From NCBI GenBank assembly GCA_029255685.2, contig CM055318.2:4717001-4781000 (forward strand): DNA of 64,000 nucleotides, read 5' to 3'. The position numbers and the translations under genes were made by a program. Of this stretch, positions 9,677 through 21,939 are shown one piece after another. The notes below the pieces were generated by a model, which did no database searches, was not told the DNA's origin, and saw only the letters and a program-made list of their open reading frames with translations. This DNA is from Silene conica (taxonomy: Eukaryota; Streptophyta; Magnoliopsida; Caryophyllales; Caryophyllaceae). Position 1 is the stretch's first letter, and every line of letters starts with the position of its first letter.

Positions 9677-11079
9677 TGTAACGCCCTCAATAAAAATTAA
9701 ATTAATATATATTAAAATGAAATCAAATTGGATGAAATAACGAGTACGTTTTATTTATATATAAAAGAAATATAACTTGAAAATTAATTTATTACAAGGC
9801 GTCACCGCCGTATTTCCTGTACTGGAAATACAAGGCTGCAAGATCTACTCAGCAACTCTTATATTACATACTAATCATACCCTGAGTTTTAAATTTATAA
9901 TGAACTCACTCCCTCGGTTCCCCAGCACAGAAACCTGAAAATAATTTGAATAAACAAAATCAGTCAACACTGACTGAATATGATCTCAGTTACCTTCAAT
10001 GGTCCTAATTAAATAATTCTTATTTAATTATTACCCGTACCAGTCCATTGTCAATGGGGATACCCTGTCATTTTATCATAACATGCAAGATATTGAATAC
10101 CGGTTTACCATTACTGAAATGAGACACATTACGGAGTAAAAACTCCCCTGGGCTATGCCCTCATCTATGTACACAGGATCCCAGATCTAAGACCTGTGTA
10201 AACCCCTGACACTTTCGTCAGTAATAACCAGAACCTTAGTTCTTATGAGGCCGTGCCCCCTTCCATGTACATAGGTTAAAATTTGTAATGTCATCTCTTT
10301 CTGTAATAGTATCCCGAATGCTATAATTGACCAATTATACATTATAAGGAAAATATGTAATCATACATTCAAATCCTATCTTTACGTAATGTATATATCA
10401 TGATTATTAAAAGAAAGACGTAATTAATATTATATTATATCGAACGAAAATATAATATGAGACGGTATAGCAAACCTATGGTGAAATTAACAATAAAATT
10501 GATAACAACCGCTTATTTCTAAGTTCTTATTTCACTATATATAAAGGTAAATAATTTCTTTTATCGATGAAGGGTCCTGAAATCATACCTTATTATTAAT
10601 TAGGTAGGTAAATATGGATGATTTAATATTATCGTTCGTTCAATTGGTTCTCTTTTCTCTATTTTTGTTTTGCTTTTGTAATATTAATGTCAGAGACATT
10701 GTTGGCTTTTATAGCCATGTTAAGTCGGTGAAACAAGGAAACTTACTCAGGTAAGTTTCTGGTTGTCAAATACGAATTGTTTACCTCTTTCTTTTATACT
10801 TATCTTACTAAATTACTTTTATACTATAATACGTACTTTTGAACCATTACATTTATAATAAGGGTAAATATTAAATTGTATAAATTCGTAAATGGAGTAC
10901 ATGGAGTATAAAGTACGAAATGTCTTATTTAAGACTAACTATTTCCCGTCTGAAATAAGACTTATTGGTATAAGGTATACTACATGTTCGTCGTATTCTA
11001 TTATAAGTTATAATATTAATAAAGTGTTATAATATTAATAAAATATATATATATATATTAATATATTCAGTTTATTACA
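9677..11079 (-). repeat. Element D 3' LTR
   Basis: Begins TGTAACGCCC and ends TTTATTACA on the plus strand. Intact partner of 16536-19289, without the Mutator-like insertion, and so shows the empty site of that insertion at about 10589-10597. Confidence 0.94.
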
Positions 11080-11116
11080 TTCTACCCTCCTTAAAATAAG
11101 TTTCGTCCCGAAACTT
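11080..11116 (-). other. Element D polypurine tract with preceding hairpin
   Basis: On the minus strand AAGTTTCG-GGA-CGAAACTT (11116-11098, perfect 8-bp stem) is followed by a purine-rich tract (11092-11080, AAGGAGGGTAGAA) that abuts the 3' LTR. Confidence 0.8.
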
Positions 11117-11129
11117 GAATTACCTTGTT

Positions 11130-14100
11130 TTAGAACAAATGAGGGTACTTGTTTTTCATTTCCAGCTCGGTTTCCCATGTTGCTTGTGACATATCATGGC
11201 GAGACCATAAAACTTTCACCAATGGAATAGTTTTATTACGAAGAATTTTCGCCTTTCGATCTAAAATTCGAATTGGTAACTCCTCATAGGTAAGATCTTC
11301 CCTAACTTGTAAATGAGGTATGGTAATAACATGATTTGGATCAGAGATATACTTCCTTAACAGTGAAACATGGAAAACGTCATGTATCCTTGACAATTCT
11401 ATCGGAAGATGAAGTTGATATGCCACATTCCCAACTCTTTCATTTATTTCAAAAGGCCCTATGTATCTAGGACTTAATTTTCGTTGTTTCCCAAAGCGTA
11501 CTACTCCTTTAGTAGGTGATACCTTGAGAAATACAAAATCGCCCTTTTGAAATTCTAATGGTCGTCTTTTAAGGTCAGCATAGCTCTTTTGACGACTTTG
11601 TGTGGCTCTCATTTTCTCTTGTATGATTCTTACTTTATCTGTTGTTTCTTGTATCAGATCTGGTCCAATTATTTTGGATTCATCAATATCACTCCAACAT
11701 AATGGTGTTCTACACCTTTGTCCATAAAGAGCTTCATATGGAGCCATACCAATACTAGCATGATAACTGTTATTGTAGGAAAACTCTATTAAGGGTAAAT
11801 GTTGCTCCCATGATCCTTGAAAATCTAAAACACATGATCTTAATAAATCTTCCAAGGTTTGGATGGTTCGCTCAGTCTGACCATCTGTCTGTGGGTGGAA
11901 GGCAGTACTAAAGTTAAGCTTAGATCCCATTGCGGTTTGAAAACTTTTCCAGAATCTAGCTAAGAAATTTGTATCTCTGTCTGATATAATGGTTGTGGGA
12001 ACCCCATGTAATCTCACTATTTCTTTTATGTATTTCTTAGCTAATTGTTCTGAGTTCCATGAAGTCTTCGTGGCTAAAAAGTGAGCACACTTAGTTAGTC
12101 TATCTACTACTACCCATATTTCATTCATTCCTTGGAATGTTACGGGTAATCCTGTCACAAAATCCATCGCAATTGACTCCCATTTCCAAGTAGGAATATC
12201 TAGGGGTTGTAAAAGTCCTCCGGGTCTTTGATGCTCTATTTTTACTTGTTGACATGTCACACATTTTGAAACGAAATCTGCTATTTCTTGCTTCATATTG
12301 CTCCACCAAAATGTATGTCGAACATCCTTGTACATCTTGTTTCCCCCGGGATGTATCGAGTATCGTGACTTATGTGCTTCATTCAAAATCTTTTCCTTAA
12401 TACTTTCTGAATTTGGTACACAAATGCGATTTTGAAACCAAAGCGACCCATCTTCTTGAATTACAAAACCTGGTGCTTTTCCTTTTTGTAAGTCTTTTCG
12501 AATTTTCTCAATTTGGGGATCCATTCCTTGGGCTGTTTTAATTTCGTCACTCAAGGTTGGTCTTATTTCTAAGGTTGCCATATAACCACTTAGATCACCA
12601 ATAACCATTTCTATATCCAGTATTTTCATGTCTTGCTGGATACGAGGTTCTTTTACCGTAAGCATGTTTAGGATGGAAAAAGGTTTCCGACTAAGTGCAT
12701 CAGCTACCACATTAGCTTTCCCTGGATGATATTGAATATCTAAATCATAATCTTTGATAAACTCAAGCCATCTACGTTGTCTCATATTTATCTCTTTCTG
12801 GGTAAAAAGGTATTTCAGGCTCTTATGATCAGTATATATCCGGCACGAAATTCCGTAGAGATAATGTCTCCAAATTTTCAAAGCAAAAACCACCGCAGCA
12901 AGCTCTAAATCATGAGTGGGATAATTTTGCTCATGTGCTTTCAACTGTCTAGAAGCATAGGCAATTACCTTTCCATTCTGCATTAATACACAACCTAACC
13001 CTAGTTTTGAGGCGTCGCTGTATACTTCTAATCCATCGATGCCATTTGGTTGTGTAAGAATAGGGGCAGACGTGAGCCTATTTTTCAGTTCGTAAAATGC
13101 TTCCTCACACTTTTTATCCCATAAAAACTTGGTACTTTTTCTGATAAGATTTGTAAGTGGTTGGGTTATTTTAGAAAAATCTTTCACAAAACGACGATAG
13201 TATCCTGCTAATCCCAAAAAGCTACGTACTTCAGCAACATTCTTGAGTGCTGGCCATTGGGTGATTGCCTCAATCTTTTGAGGGTCAACCTGTACTCCTT
13301 TCTCTGAGACAACATGGCCTAAGAAACTTATTTCTTTTAACCAAAACGCACATTTCTTAAATTTAGCATACAACTGGTTTTTCCTTAAGGTTTCTAACAC
13401 TACCCGTAAGTGGTGAAAATGTTCCTTCTCATCCTTAGAATATATTAAAATGTCATCAATGAAAATAATGACGAACCTATCCAAATAAGGCCTGAATATT
13501 CTATTCATAAGGTCCATAAAAACTGCAGGAGCATTAGTAAGTCCAAAAGGCATGACCACAAACTCATAATGTCCATAACGGGTTCTGAAAGCTGTTTTAG
13601 GAATGTCGTCTGTTTTTATCCTTAATTGATGATATCCAGAGCGAAGATCTATTTTCGAGTAAATAGCACATCCTTGCAATTGATCAAATAGGTCATCAAT
13701 TCGAGGTATAGGATACTTATTCTTTATAGTGACCTTATTAAGCTCTCGATAATCTATGCACAAGCGCAAACTTCCATCTTTCTTTTTAACAAAAAGCACT
13801 GGTGCTCCCCAAGGCGAAGTACTGGGTTTTATGTACCCTTTCTCTAACAGTTCATCTAGTTGGGTTTTCAATTCCTTTAATTCAGCAGGTGCCATACGAT
13901 AAGGGGATTTTGAGATGGGTGCACTTCCTGGTATCAGTTCAATTGTGAAATCTACTTCCCTATATGGCGGCATTCCTGGGATTTCTTCAGGAAAAACATC
14001 TGAGAATTCATTGACTACAGGAATACTGGTTATATTTGGTTCTGTCTCTAAACTGCTACATACATCACATAAATAAGCCTTACATCCTTGTCGTAAAAAT

Positions 14101-15581
14101 TTCAGGGCTTTTAAAAAGGATATAATCCTATTTTCGTAGGGTTTGTGGTTCTGAAATAGTATCTCATTCCCGTTAGGTTTTGTAATAGTTAATGATTTCT
14201 CATGACAATTCACTATCACATGATTTTTACTAAGCCAATCCATTCCTAATATTAGGTCAAAATCTTGTAAATCAAATTGGACAAGATCGGCTAGGAAACA
14301 ATTTGTATCTATGGTCAAAAGACAATCCTTAAACCAAATTGGGCATAAAATGTTTTCCCCATTAGGTAATCCAACTGAAAGTGTTAACTCTTGACTTTGT
14401 GGGGTCAATTTCAACTTTTCACTCAAAGATCTAGATATAAACGAATTAGATGCCCCCGTATCAAATAAGACATTAACAGGATTAGAGTTAAGAAAAATGT
14501 TACCCGTAACCACATCTTCTGAAGTCTCCTTCTCTTGGGAGTTCATCACAAACACTCGCCCCCGAGTTGGTTTTTGTGTTCTAGGCTGAGGTGCCAATAC
14601 TTGTGGGGCAGATGTAGATGCAGTGGAGTCCAGCCTTCTAGGGATTCCCCCTGGGATAGTCGTCTGATTCATTGGACAATTATATTTGATATGGTTTGTG
14701 CTTCCACACTTATAACATCGTGTGTTATTAAATCTACACTGAGAGGTAACATGATTATTACGACCACACTTTGCACACTGGAGTGTTTGGTTCCTTTCAT
14801 GTGATTGGTTAAAAGGGTTTCTTACAAAACCTAGGTTTGGTTGTTTATAAGAATTTCCCCCGCCAACATTATTTCTTTCAAACTTCCTTTTACCTCCAGA
14901 TGGTGTATCATTTCTCTCTTTCATTATTCTCTCAGCATTAGTAGCTTTATCATACATTTCTTGATAATTTAAACAAGTGTGTGTAGATAATCGATCTCGA
15001 AGATTCCAGTTAAGCCCTCTTTCAAAACGGTTCATCCTTAATTCTTCTGTAACTACCATGTGTGAGGCAAATCGAGATAATTCCATAAACTTTGAGGCAT
15101 ACAGAGTAACAGACATTGATCCTTGTTCCAAGTTGTTAAACTCTTCCTCTTTTTGTCTCCTAAGTGAGGGAGGGTAAAATTTTGATCTCAGAAGTTCCTT
15201 AAACTGAGTCCAGCCAAATCCCGGTTCCTCTCTTTTGTCCTTAACCGTTTCCCACCATAAATCAGCTTGTCCTTCCAAATAATAGATAGCAAAACCTACT
15301 CTCCACTTTTCAGGGCACTGTATAGCATCGAAAAGTTTGTCCAAACCTCTTACCCATTTCTCAAATTCTACAGGGTCTGGTTTTCCATCGTAAGTCTTTG
15401 GATTATAACTTGCCATTTTCTTAAAATATTTAACACTTTCTTCCTGATTATTAGGAAGATTATTTCTAAGTGCTTCTGCCACCATTGCAGTGAAGTTTCT
15501 TGCATCTGATTGATTATTATGAGCGGATTGGTCGACGTCGATATTATTAAGAAAAGACATCCTATAAAATATAAAATACAT
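11130..15581 (-). CDS. Element D gag-pol polyprotein, intact, 1,483 aa
   Basis: One uninterrupted frame. Capsid-type gag at about residues 55-200; two CCHC zinc knuckles (CAKCG...H....C and CYKCG...H....C) at about 269-302; aspartic protease LFDTGAS near 373; RT from about 560 with catalytic FIDD near 707-710; RNase H region from about 850 (YSDAS) to about 930; integrase with the HHCC zinc finger near 1069-1110, catalytic Asp near 1139 and 1201 and Glu in QTDGQTER near 1238; then a chromodomain-like C-terminus at about 1430-1483 ending in KYPHLF, typical of Tekay/Del chromoviruses, which probably steers integration to particular chromatin. The first ATG (15581) and a second at residue 8 (15560) are both plausible starts. 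All catalytic motifs look intact, so it may be able to move. Confidence 0.95.
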   Translation of the reverse strand: MYFIFYRMSFLNNIDVDQSAHNNQSDARNFTAMVAEALRNNLPNNQEESVKYFKKMASYNPKTYDGKPDPVEFEKWVRGLDKLFDAIQCPEKWRVGFAIYYLEGQADLWWETVKDKREEPGFGWTQFKELLRSKFYPPSLRRQKEEEFNNLEQGSMSVTLYASKFMELSRFASHMVVTEELRMNRFERGLNWNLRDRLSTHTCLNYQEMYDKATNAERIMKERNDTPSGGKRKFERNNVGGGNSYKQPNLGFVRNPFNQSHERNQTLQCAKCGRNNHVTSQCRFNNTRCYKCGSTNHIKYNCPMNQTTIPGGIPRRLDSTASTSAPQVLAPQPRTQKPTRGRVFVMNSQEKETSEDVVTGNIFLNSNPVNVLFDTGASNSFISRSLSEKLKLTPQSQELTLSVGLPNGENILCPIWFKDCLLTIDTNCFLADLVQFDLQDFDLILGMDWLSKNHVIVNCHEKSLTITKPNGNEILFQNHKPYENRIISFLKALKFLRQGCKAYLCDVCSSLETEPNITSIPVVNEFSDVFPEEIPGMPPYREVDFTIELIPGSAPISKSPYRMAPAELKELKTQLDELLEKGYIKPSTSPWGAPVLFVKKKDGSLRLCIDYRELNKVTIKNKYPIPRIDDLFDQLQGCAIYSKIDLRSGYHQLRIKTDDIPKTAFRTRYGHYEFVVMPFGLTNAPAVFMDLMNRIFRPYLDRFVIIFIDDILIYSKDEKEHFHHLRVVLETLRKNQLYAKFKKCAFWLKEISFLGHVVSEKGVQVDPQKIEAITQWPALKNVAEVRSFLGLAGYYRRFVKDFSKITQPLTNLIRKSTKFLWDKKCEEAFYELKNRLTSAPILTQPNGIDGLEVYSDASKLGLGCVLMQNGKVIAYASRQLKAHEQNYPTHDLELAAVVFALKIWRHYLYGISCRIYTDHKSLKYLFTQKEINMRQRRWLEFIKDYDLDIQYHPGKANVVADALSRKPFSILNMLTVKEPRIQQDMKILDIEMVIGDLSGYMATLEIRPTLSDEIKTAQGMDPQIEKIRKDLQKGKAPGFVIQEDGSLWFQNRICVPNSESIKEKILNEAHKSRYSIHPGGNKMYKDVRHTFWWSNMKQEIADFVSKCVTCQQVKIEHQRPGGLLQPLDIPTWKWESIAMDFVTGLPVTFQGMNEIWVVVDRLTKCAHFLATKTSWNSEQLAKKYIKEIVRLHGVPTTIISDRDTNFLARFWKSFQTAMGSKLNFSTAFHPQTDGQTERTIQTLEDLLRSCVLDFQGSWEQHLPLIEFSYNNSYHASIGMAPYEALYGQRCRTPLCWSDIDESKIIGPDLIQETTDKVRIIQEKMRATQSRQKSYADLKRRPLEFQKGDFVFLKVSPTKGVVRFGKQRKLSPRYIGPFEINERVGNVAYQLHLPIELSRIHDVFHVSLLRKYISDPNHVITIPHLQVREDLTYEELPIRILDRKAKILRNKTIPLVKVLWSRHDMSQATWETELEMKNKYPHLF

Positions 15582-15881
15582 ATGGATTAGGTACTTAGTG
15601 CGATTTTATTTATTAACAAGCGCAAAATATTTACAAACATCATATAATACATACAAACATATAACACCGTCTTATCTTATATCCGCAAAATACTAGAGCA
15701 ACCCTATATAGAACACAAGACTCAAAATTGGGTGTCTAGCCATCTTAATATCTACAACCAACTATACTTAACTTATATCAGTCTTAATCTAGTACATTAC
15801 GTTATTTCCTGCTTCAGCACTTATAACAAGGGATATTAAAGCCACTGTTTATCCCCCCTTCTATCTATAGGAATTGGATTA

Positions 15882-16373
15882 CTACTTGGTTTGAGTGTCA
15901 TCTCTATCCCATTCGGTTGTGGTACTAACATCACTATTCCCTCCATTCCCGTCATTTGGTCCAACATCTTCTTCAGGTGGGTTATTGTTTAGGTAGTCGT
16001 TTCCCTGATTGTTTTCACCATCTACTTCATCATCAGAGATATATACCACATGGTTCCTCTCAAAAGTGATAAGTTCCCATGCTAGATCTTCGAAAGTTGG
16101 TATCCAACGATCATAAAATGCACCTCTGTGAAGGTATTTGGAATGGTTTGGGACCCCATTTACTATCAGATCTGAGTATCGATCCTTAAAAGCTTTCCAC
16201 GGAACTATGTCAGACAAGGTTTTGATAAGGGCAAATGCTAAGTACGGTTCAGTCATCCGGAATGCTGGAAACAAGGCATTGTGATTCCTTAACGCATTTC
16301 TCAGATTGTCCACATGTTCTGCAACCGTTTCACCTGGTGTCATTATGAGATCGTACGGGTGGGGTACTGCCAT
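15882..16373 (-). CDS. Element D leader ORF upstream of gag, 163 aa, gag-like features
   Basis: Lies between the primer-binding site and gag, separated from gag by about 300 bp, in the same orientation. The first half (about residues 15-75: TVAEHVDNLRNAL through a LIKTLSD block) resembles the helical core of retrotransposon Gag proteins in pattern, more like the copia/UBN2 type than this element's own capsid; this is a visual impression only. The C-terminus is acidic and Asn-rich. No zinc knuckle. Such an extra leader ORF is not part of the standard Tekay layout as I know it. It may be a captured or duplicated gag fragment, or an open frame without function. Confidence 0.5.
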   Translation of the reverse strand: MAVPHPYDLIMTPGETVAEHVDNLRNALRNHNALFPAFRMTEPYLAFALIKTLSDIVPWKAFKDRYSDLIVNGVPNHSKYLHRGAFYDRWIPTFEDLAWELITFERNHVVYISDDEVDGENNQGNDYLNNNPPEEDVGPNDGNGGNSDVSTTTEWDRDDTQTK

Positions 16374-16519
16374 TATATCTAAACAAAGATATTAACCATA
16401 TTAGTAATCTTACACACATAAATTAGAAATGAAGGGAAGAAAAATAAAACAAAATAATAAAACTCTACAAACTACCCTTCTTACTAATTTACCCCTCTCT
16501 CATTCAATTTTAGTATAGA

Positions 16520-16532
16520 GGCTCTGATACCA
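16520..16532 (-). other. Element D primer-binding site (initiator tRNA-Met)
   Basis: The minus strand reads TGGTATCAGAGCC, complementary to the 3' end of plant initiator tRNA-Met, three bases from the LTR end at 16536. Confidence 0.92.
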
Positions 16533-17458
16533 ATTTGTAACGCCCTCAATAAAAATTAAATTAATATATATTAAAATGAAATCAAATTGGATGAAATAAC
16601 GAGTACGTTTTATTTATATATAAAAGAAATATAACTTGAAAATTAATTTATTACAAGGCGTCACCGCCGTATTTCCTGTACTGGAAATACAAGGCTGCAA
16701 GATCTACTCAGCAACTCTTATATTACATACTAATCATACCCTGAGTTTTAAATTTATAATGAACTCACTCCCTCGGTTCCCCAGCACAGAAACCTGAAAA
16801 TAATTTGAATAAACAAAATCAGTCAACACTGACTGAATATGATCTCAGTTACCTTCAATGGTCCTAATTAAATAATTCTTATTTAATTATTACCCGTACC
16901 AGTCCATTGTCAATGGGGATACCCTGTCATTTTATCATAACATGCAAGATATTGAATACCGGTTTACCATTACTGAAATGAGACACATTACGGAGTAAAA
17001 ACTCCCCTGGGCTATGCCCTCATCTATGTACACAGGATCCCAGATCTAAGACCTGTGTAAACCCCTGACACTTTCGTCAGTAATAACCAGAACCTTAGTT
17101 CTTATGAGGCCGTGCCCCCTTCCATGTACATAGGTTAAAATTTGTAATGTCATCTCTTTCTGTAATAGTATCCCGAATGCTATAATTGACCAATTATACA
17201 TTATAAGGAAAATATGTAATCATACATTCAAATCCTATCTTTACGTAATGTATATATCATGATTATTAAAAGAAAGACGTAATTAATATTATATTATATC
17301 GAACGAAAATATAATATGAGACGGTATAGCAAACCTATGGTGAAATTAACAATAAAATTGATAACAACCGCTTATTTCTAAGTTCTTATTTCACTATATA
17401 TAAAGGTAAATAATTTCTTTTATCGATGAAGGGTCCTGAAATCATACCTTATTATTAA

Positions 17459-18802
17459 GGGTTAATTGATAAGAATAATACCAACTATGCCTCATCTGCT
17501 CAAAATAATCCAAACTATACAATAACTCAAAAAAATCTCAACTTTACATTCATTTAACTCGTATTGGCTTGAGTGAAGGGGAACCTGATGAACCGGTTAC
17601 CATTCCAAACTTTAAGTTGCCTTTGACCTTATTTTCCCCCTTTACCTCAATTTACCCGATTAAACCCTAAAAATCACCCAATTTCCCCAATTTCATCATC
17701 CTTAAACAATTTCCAGTGGTTTTGAAAACTCCCCGTACCCGAAAGCCTGTACTCCGACGATCCCGTTGCAGCAAAAGTCCGTCGACTTACTTCTTGCTCT
17801 CTCCACAAGGAGAAGGCAGCTTTCTTATATATGCAACAGTCTTAGAAGGTGAACTTTCCCAGGCGAACAGTCGGGGTCGAGCTAGAGTCACTAGCGGGAC
17901 ATGCTCCTCGATTTCATCATCCATAACTTCAAGGATTTCATACATTCCATAGTTTTCTCACTACAAATCTCAACTACTTCATACAAATTTCAGAATGAAC
18001 AAACAAACAGCAAAAAGAATCCAAGTAAAAACTAAAAAATTTCATTGCTACTTTCTCCCCACTACAATGTCGTCTTACCATCATCTCTTAATTCCATCTC
18101 TTAATTCCAGTAACTCATCTTTCAATTTTTTAATCTTCCCCTTCAATCTTCTGATCTTATCTTGATAGTTATCCGTTTCCGGCAAATCTACATCATCTTC
18201 GAAAAACTCACATAATCAAATTGGGGGAAAACCTTAAAATTAGGGTTTTTTTGAAAGAAAGTGCATTTCAATTTAAGTTCAATCATAAAATTAGGATTTT
18301 CTAAATTAATACAAATTGCAATCTAACTTCAATCAAAGCTACTTACTGGATATAGGCCAGTGACAACCATAAAAGGTCTTGCATATATTTTTACCCTTCT
18401 TCGCCAACCTTAAAATCGCTGATAATTGATATGCACATAACACCATTTTTCTGTCGTTTTTGAAGGAGGACACCGAAGATGAAGAAGACATATTGAAATT
18501 TGAAAGGGGATGAAAAATTTGAAAACTTTGGAGTGAAAAAATTTCAGAAAATGGAGGAGATATGGAGGAGATTAACAATGGAGAAGATGAAGAAGAGATT
18601 AATAATGGAGAAGATGAATAGTTATAAGGAAGGGGGTGATTACCTGCTGAAATAATTCATAACCGGTAACAATAGGTAAATTAGAGTGGGATGTCAATAC
18701 GAGTTAAATGAATGTAAAGTTAAGAATATTTTGAGTTATTGTATAGTTTGGATTAATTTGAGCAGGTGAGGTATAGTTGGTATTATTCTTATCAATTAAC
18801 CC
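17459..18802. mobile_element. Non-autonomous Mutator-like element (TIR type)
   Basis: Terminal inverted repeats of about 109 bp (17459-17567 and 18694-18802), beginning GGGTTAATTGATAAGAATAA, roughly 90 percent alike. They are flanked by the 9-bp duplication TATTATTAA (17450-17458 and 18803-18811); the unoccupied site is preserved in the other LTR. Long inverted ends plus 9-bp duplications are the signature of Mutator-like elements. No transposase is present. The interior may hold gene-derived sequence (see 18130-18578). Confidence 0.9.
18130..18578 (-). pseudogene. Possible captured gene fragment inside the Mutator-like element (GRF-zinc-finger-like)
   Basis: On the minus strand a short frame (start 18578) gives a Ser-rich stretch, then a Cys-containing region ending FYGCHWPISS (near 18340-18450). 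A second open stretch about 120 bp further on (18210-18130) encodes a Lys/Glu/Leu-rich helix that looks like a coiled coil. The order, Ser-rich leader then Cys motif then coiled coil, recalls small plant proteins with a GRF-type zinc finger, with an intron between the parts. The match is weak because the NPGR core of that family is absent. If right, the element is a Pack-MULE. Confidence 0.3.
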
Positions 18803-19289
18803 TATTATTAATTAGGTAGGTAAATATGGATGATTTAATATTATCGTTCGTTCAATTGGTTCTCTTTTCTCTATTTTTGTTTTGCTTTTGTAATATTAAT
18901 GTCAGAGACATTGTTGGCTTTTATAGCCATGTTAAGTCGGTGAAACAAGGAAACTTACTCAGGTAAGTTTCTGGTTGTCAAATACGAATTGTTTACCTCT
19001 TTCTTTTATACTTATCTTACTAAATTACTTTTATACTATAATACGTACTTTTGAACCATTACATTTATAATAAGGGTAAATATTAAATTGTATAAATTCG
19101 TAAATGGAGTACATGGAGTATAAAGTACGAAATGTCTTATTTAAGACTAACTATTTCCCGTCTGAAATAAGACTTATTGGTATAAGGTATACTACATGTT
19201 CGTCGTATTCTATTATAAGTTATAATATTAATAAAGTGTTATAATATTAATAAAATATATATATATATTAATATATTCGGTTTATTACA

Positions 19290-20718
19290 ATTTTGTCACA
19301 CGTTTATTGCATTTCTGTCTTGCATCGTTCTTTTCTTTATTTTCCTTATATATACAAAAATTCCAAAAAAAAAAAAAAATGTTTAAAAATTCAAAAATTC
19401 CAAAAAAATGCACGTTTATTTTAGCATATAGGTCGAGTCGGAACGAAAGTATTTCAAGGATGATTTAGCTATCTCACATGTTTATGCCTTTACCTTGCCT
19501 TGTCAACTTGTTTTAGTATGAGAGTCTTTTGCATATCTACGAGTTTTTGTCAATTTGTATTTCTTGAGACTTGACTTATACCTTGGCAGCCTACTATACA
19601 TTCTAAGGTTTAGAGCTTATTTCCTGGTTTCATTCTTAAACCAGTTGTCTAGGATGTGAGTAGTACTCCCCTTGGAACATGTTACATCAATATGCATAAA
19701 CATGAGCTTGAATTGCTATATACTTGTTTTACTTTCTCGTTTTGTGAGTCTTGATACGTGCATTTGGGATCCCTTTTCTCATATTTACCCATAAGCTTCA
19801 CATAGCCAAAATTGCCTTTTTATTCCCCCAAAACTACATCCCATACTTAGCCTACCCTTCCAAGCTAGTATTTGTGGTCATTGGATTATTTTTTTAGGCA
19901 TCTTGGTTTGTATACTATCATGAGCAAAAAGAGGAAAGAAAGAAAGAAAGAAAGAAAAGAAAAGAAAAAGAACAGAAAAATTCAAGGAAAGAAAGAAAAG
20001 AAAAACGAAAAAAATCCGGAAAATACGGAAGTCAGTCGACCGACCAGCTTCTTGGGTCGGTCGACCACCCGGCACCATCAGATTCAAAATTTCGTTCCAG
20101 AAATTCCTTTCTTTTATATGTTATCACTCCCGTACTTCACTCAAAATATTTGGGAGTCCTTTCTTATATAATGTGAGAGTTGTGTTACAAAAGAGCACCT
20201 CCTTAATATCAAAAAGTTGTGAAATATGTTATTGGGAATCGGTTTTACTAGCTTGGCTACCAACCCCACATATCCAAAAACGTCTTAACCACTTTTACCT
20301 TTTACCTCACATATCTTTTATTACCTCAATTGCATGTATCTAGGCCATTTAATGAGATTGTTATACAAAGTTGTAGAATTCTTGTTCATGTTAGATTGCA
20401 GGCATGTTTCCATGGGTCGCAGTTAGGTGAGTGTCTCTACAAAATTACTTCTTTCTATCTTTTACATATACTCACCCTTTGCTTCATGAGTGTCTCGAGC
20501 GTACCGCGAGAGTCCATGGTATAAGTCTCTATAGTCTTTATGTTTTCAAGTTTGACGACCCTATAACTCGTTTGCATGATTTGAATATTATCTCATTTTG
20601 TTCTTGGCATTGGTTTAGGCTTACATGTAAATTTCGCTCTGAGATTGAAATCGTTCCATTAGTTAAGATCGAGTCTATTTCTTGCTTGAGGGCAAGCAAG
20701 GGTTTGGTTTGGGGAATT
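19290..20718 (+). other. Element B non-coding internal region, right part
   Basis: No convincing ORF. Contains a poly-A run near 19366, a GAAA/GAAAA microsatellite (about 19931-19970), one bipartite palindrome (20034-20066), and the hairpin and polypurine tract that end the element. Confidence 0.75.
20681..20718 (+). other. Element B polypurine tract with preceding hairpin
   Basis: CTTGCTTG-AGGG-CAAGCAAG (20681-20700, perfect 8-bp stem, 4-nt loop) directly followed by GGTTTGGTTTGGGGAATT, then the LTR start TGATACG at 20719. The tract would prime plus-strand DNA. Confidence 0.85.
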
Positions 20719-21939
20719 TGATACGTGTCTATTTTATGATGTTTTACATCTATTTTTACACGTATTTGGTCGCTCATTTACTATGTTTTAGCCTTTATTT
20801 CCCACAAATTGTGTACTTTCGTATTTTTATGCACTTTTGCAGATTTATGCGGAAAAGAGACGATTTAGCACCAAATTCGTATCCTCAAGTCTTTAGCTTA
20901 AATTAAGGAATAAATGGAAAGTCAACTGGAGTCAAAATCAAGTACCAAGAGTCAAAACAGAAGAAATCCGAAGATTTCCGTACAGAAGCGGTCGACCGAC
21001 CAGCTAAACGGGTCGGCCGACCAGGCCCGATTTTCATAAGTCCGATTTTCATGAAAGGGCCGGAAATAAGAGAAGCCCAGCAAGAAGTGGTCGACCGACC
21101 ATCTATACGGGTCGGCCGACCAGAACGAAGCCCATACGATTTCTTTTTCGGAAATAAACTAGAATTAGAGTCTTTAGGAAACTCTAATCTCTTACCCTAT
21201 ATAAGCTAATCTTGTAGCTAGGGTTTAGATATCTTAGATCAGATCTTTCATCTATCAAATCTTTTAGTATCAAGTCTTTATCATATTCAGTTTTATTCAA
21301 GCTTTAGTTTTGTAATCTTTCAATAGTTCCCAAGTATTCAATAAAGTTAATTCCGTTCTGCCTTAATTCCAATTGTGGTAATTCTTCTTTGATCCAGTTT
21401 CATTATTTTTCGTATTGTTTTTATTACAATTGTTAAGTTAGAATCCCAAGCTTTATTTGAATCTTGCATGCTTAGATTATTTACTATGTTCTCTATGCTT
21501 ATTCCCAATTTTATATTCGTCTTAACAGTTATGAGTAACTAATTTTCATATGTTAGGATGTAGGGAATAATATGCATAGGTAAATAAAATCCGAAAACCC
21601 GACCTGTAGCAGGACCACGGTCGGCCGACTGGAATAGTCGGTCGGTCGACCGAGGCCGTGGTCGGCCGACTGGAGTAGCCGGTCGGTCGACCACTCGCGT
21701 CTGTTTTCTTATTTCGTCTTTTCTTGTTAATTATAATATCCTGCAATGAGACCAATAGGAGACTTGTAGGATGTTAGTAATGACCTACCCAAGATTGAAA
21801 GATACGGGAAGGGCATTGGTTTACACCTTAAGACGGATAGGTTACTCAAGGCTGAAAGGTATGTGACCTGGGATTTAGGAATCACCCTTATTGTTGACAC
21901 CCAATAATTGTGAGACCTAGGAACTAATAGCATAGGCCG
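20719..21939 (+). repeat. Element B 3' LTR, left part (continues at 32142-32487)
   Basis: Nearly identical to 6411-7977. Interrupted by element C after the target bases GGCCG (21935-21939). Carries the same four bipartite palindromes, the first starting at about 20990. Confidence 0.93.
21935..21939. repeat. Element C target-site duplication
   Basis: GGCCG, repeated at 32137-32141 outside the other end of element C. Confidence 0.92.

Larger units (their letters stand above)
9677..19289 (-). mobile_element. Element D: complete Tekay-type chromovirus (Ty3/gypsy)
   Basis: LTRs at 9677-11079 (1,403 bp) and 16536-19289 (2,754 bp, or 1,401 bp without the nested Mutator-like element and its extra 9-bp duplication). 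The 5-bp duplication ATTTT lies at 9672-9676 and 19290-19294. On the minus strand the order is 5' LTR, initiator-tRNA-Met primer site, a short extra ORF, one long gag-pol frame ending in a chromodomain-like region, polypurine tract, 3' LTR. The LTRs look almost identical (one substitution and an AT-repeat length difference are the only changes I noticed), so the insertion is recent. It lies inside element B. Confidence 0.95.
16536..19289 (-). repeat. Element D 5' LTR with nested Mutator-like element
   Basis: Same sequence as 9677-11079 apart from the 1,344-bp insertion at 17459-18802 and its duplicated 9 bp. Length minus insertion is 1,401 bp against 1,403 bp; the difference lies in an AT-dinucleotide run near 19255-19270. 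Confidence 0.94.

Noticed and set aside
16536..19289. Element D LTRs of different families, because of unequal length
   Set aside because: The whole difference is the Mutator-like element with its 9-bp duplication plus 2 bp in an AT run.
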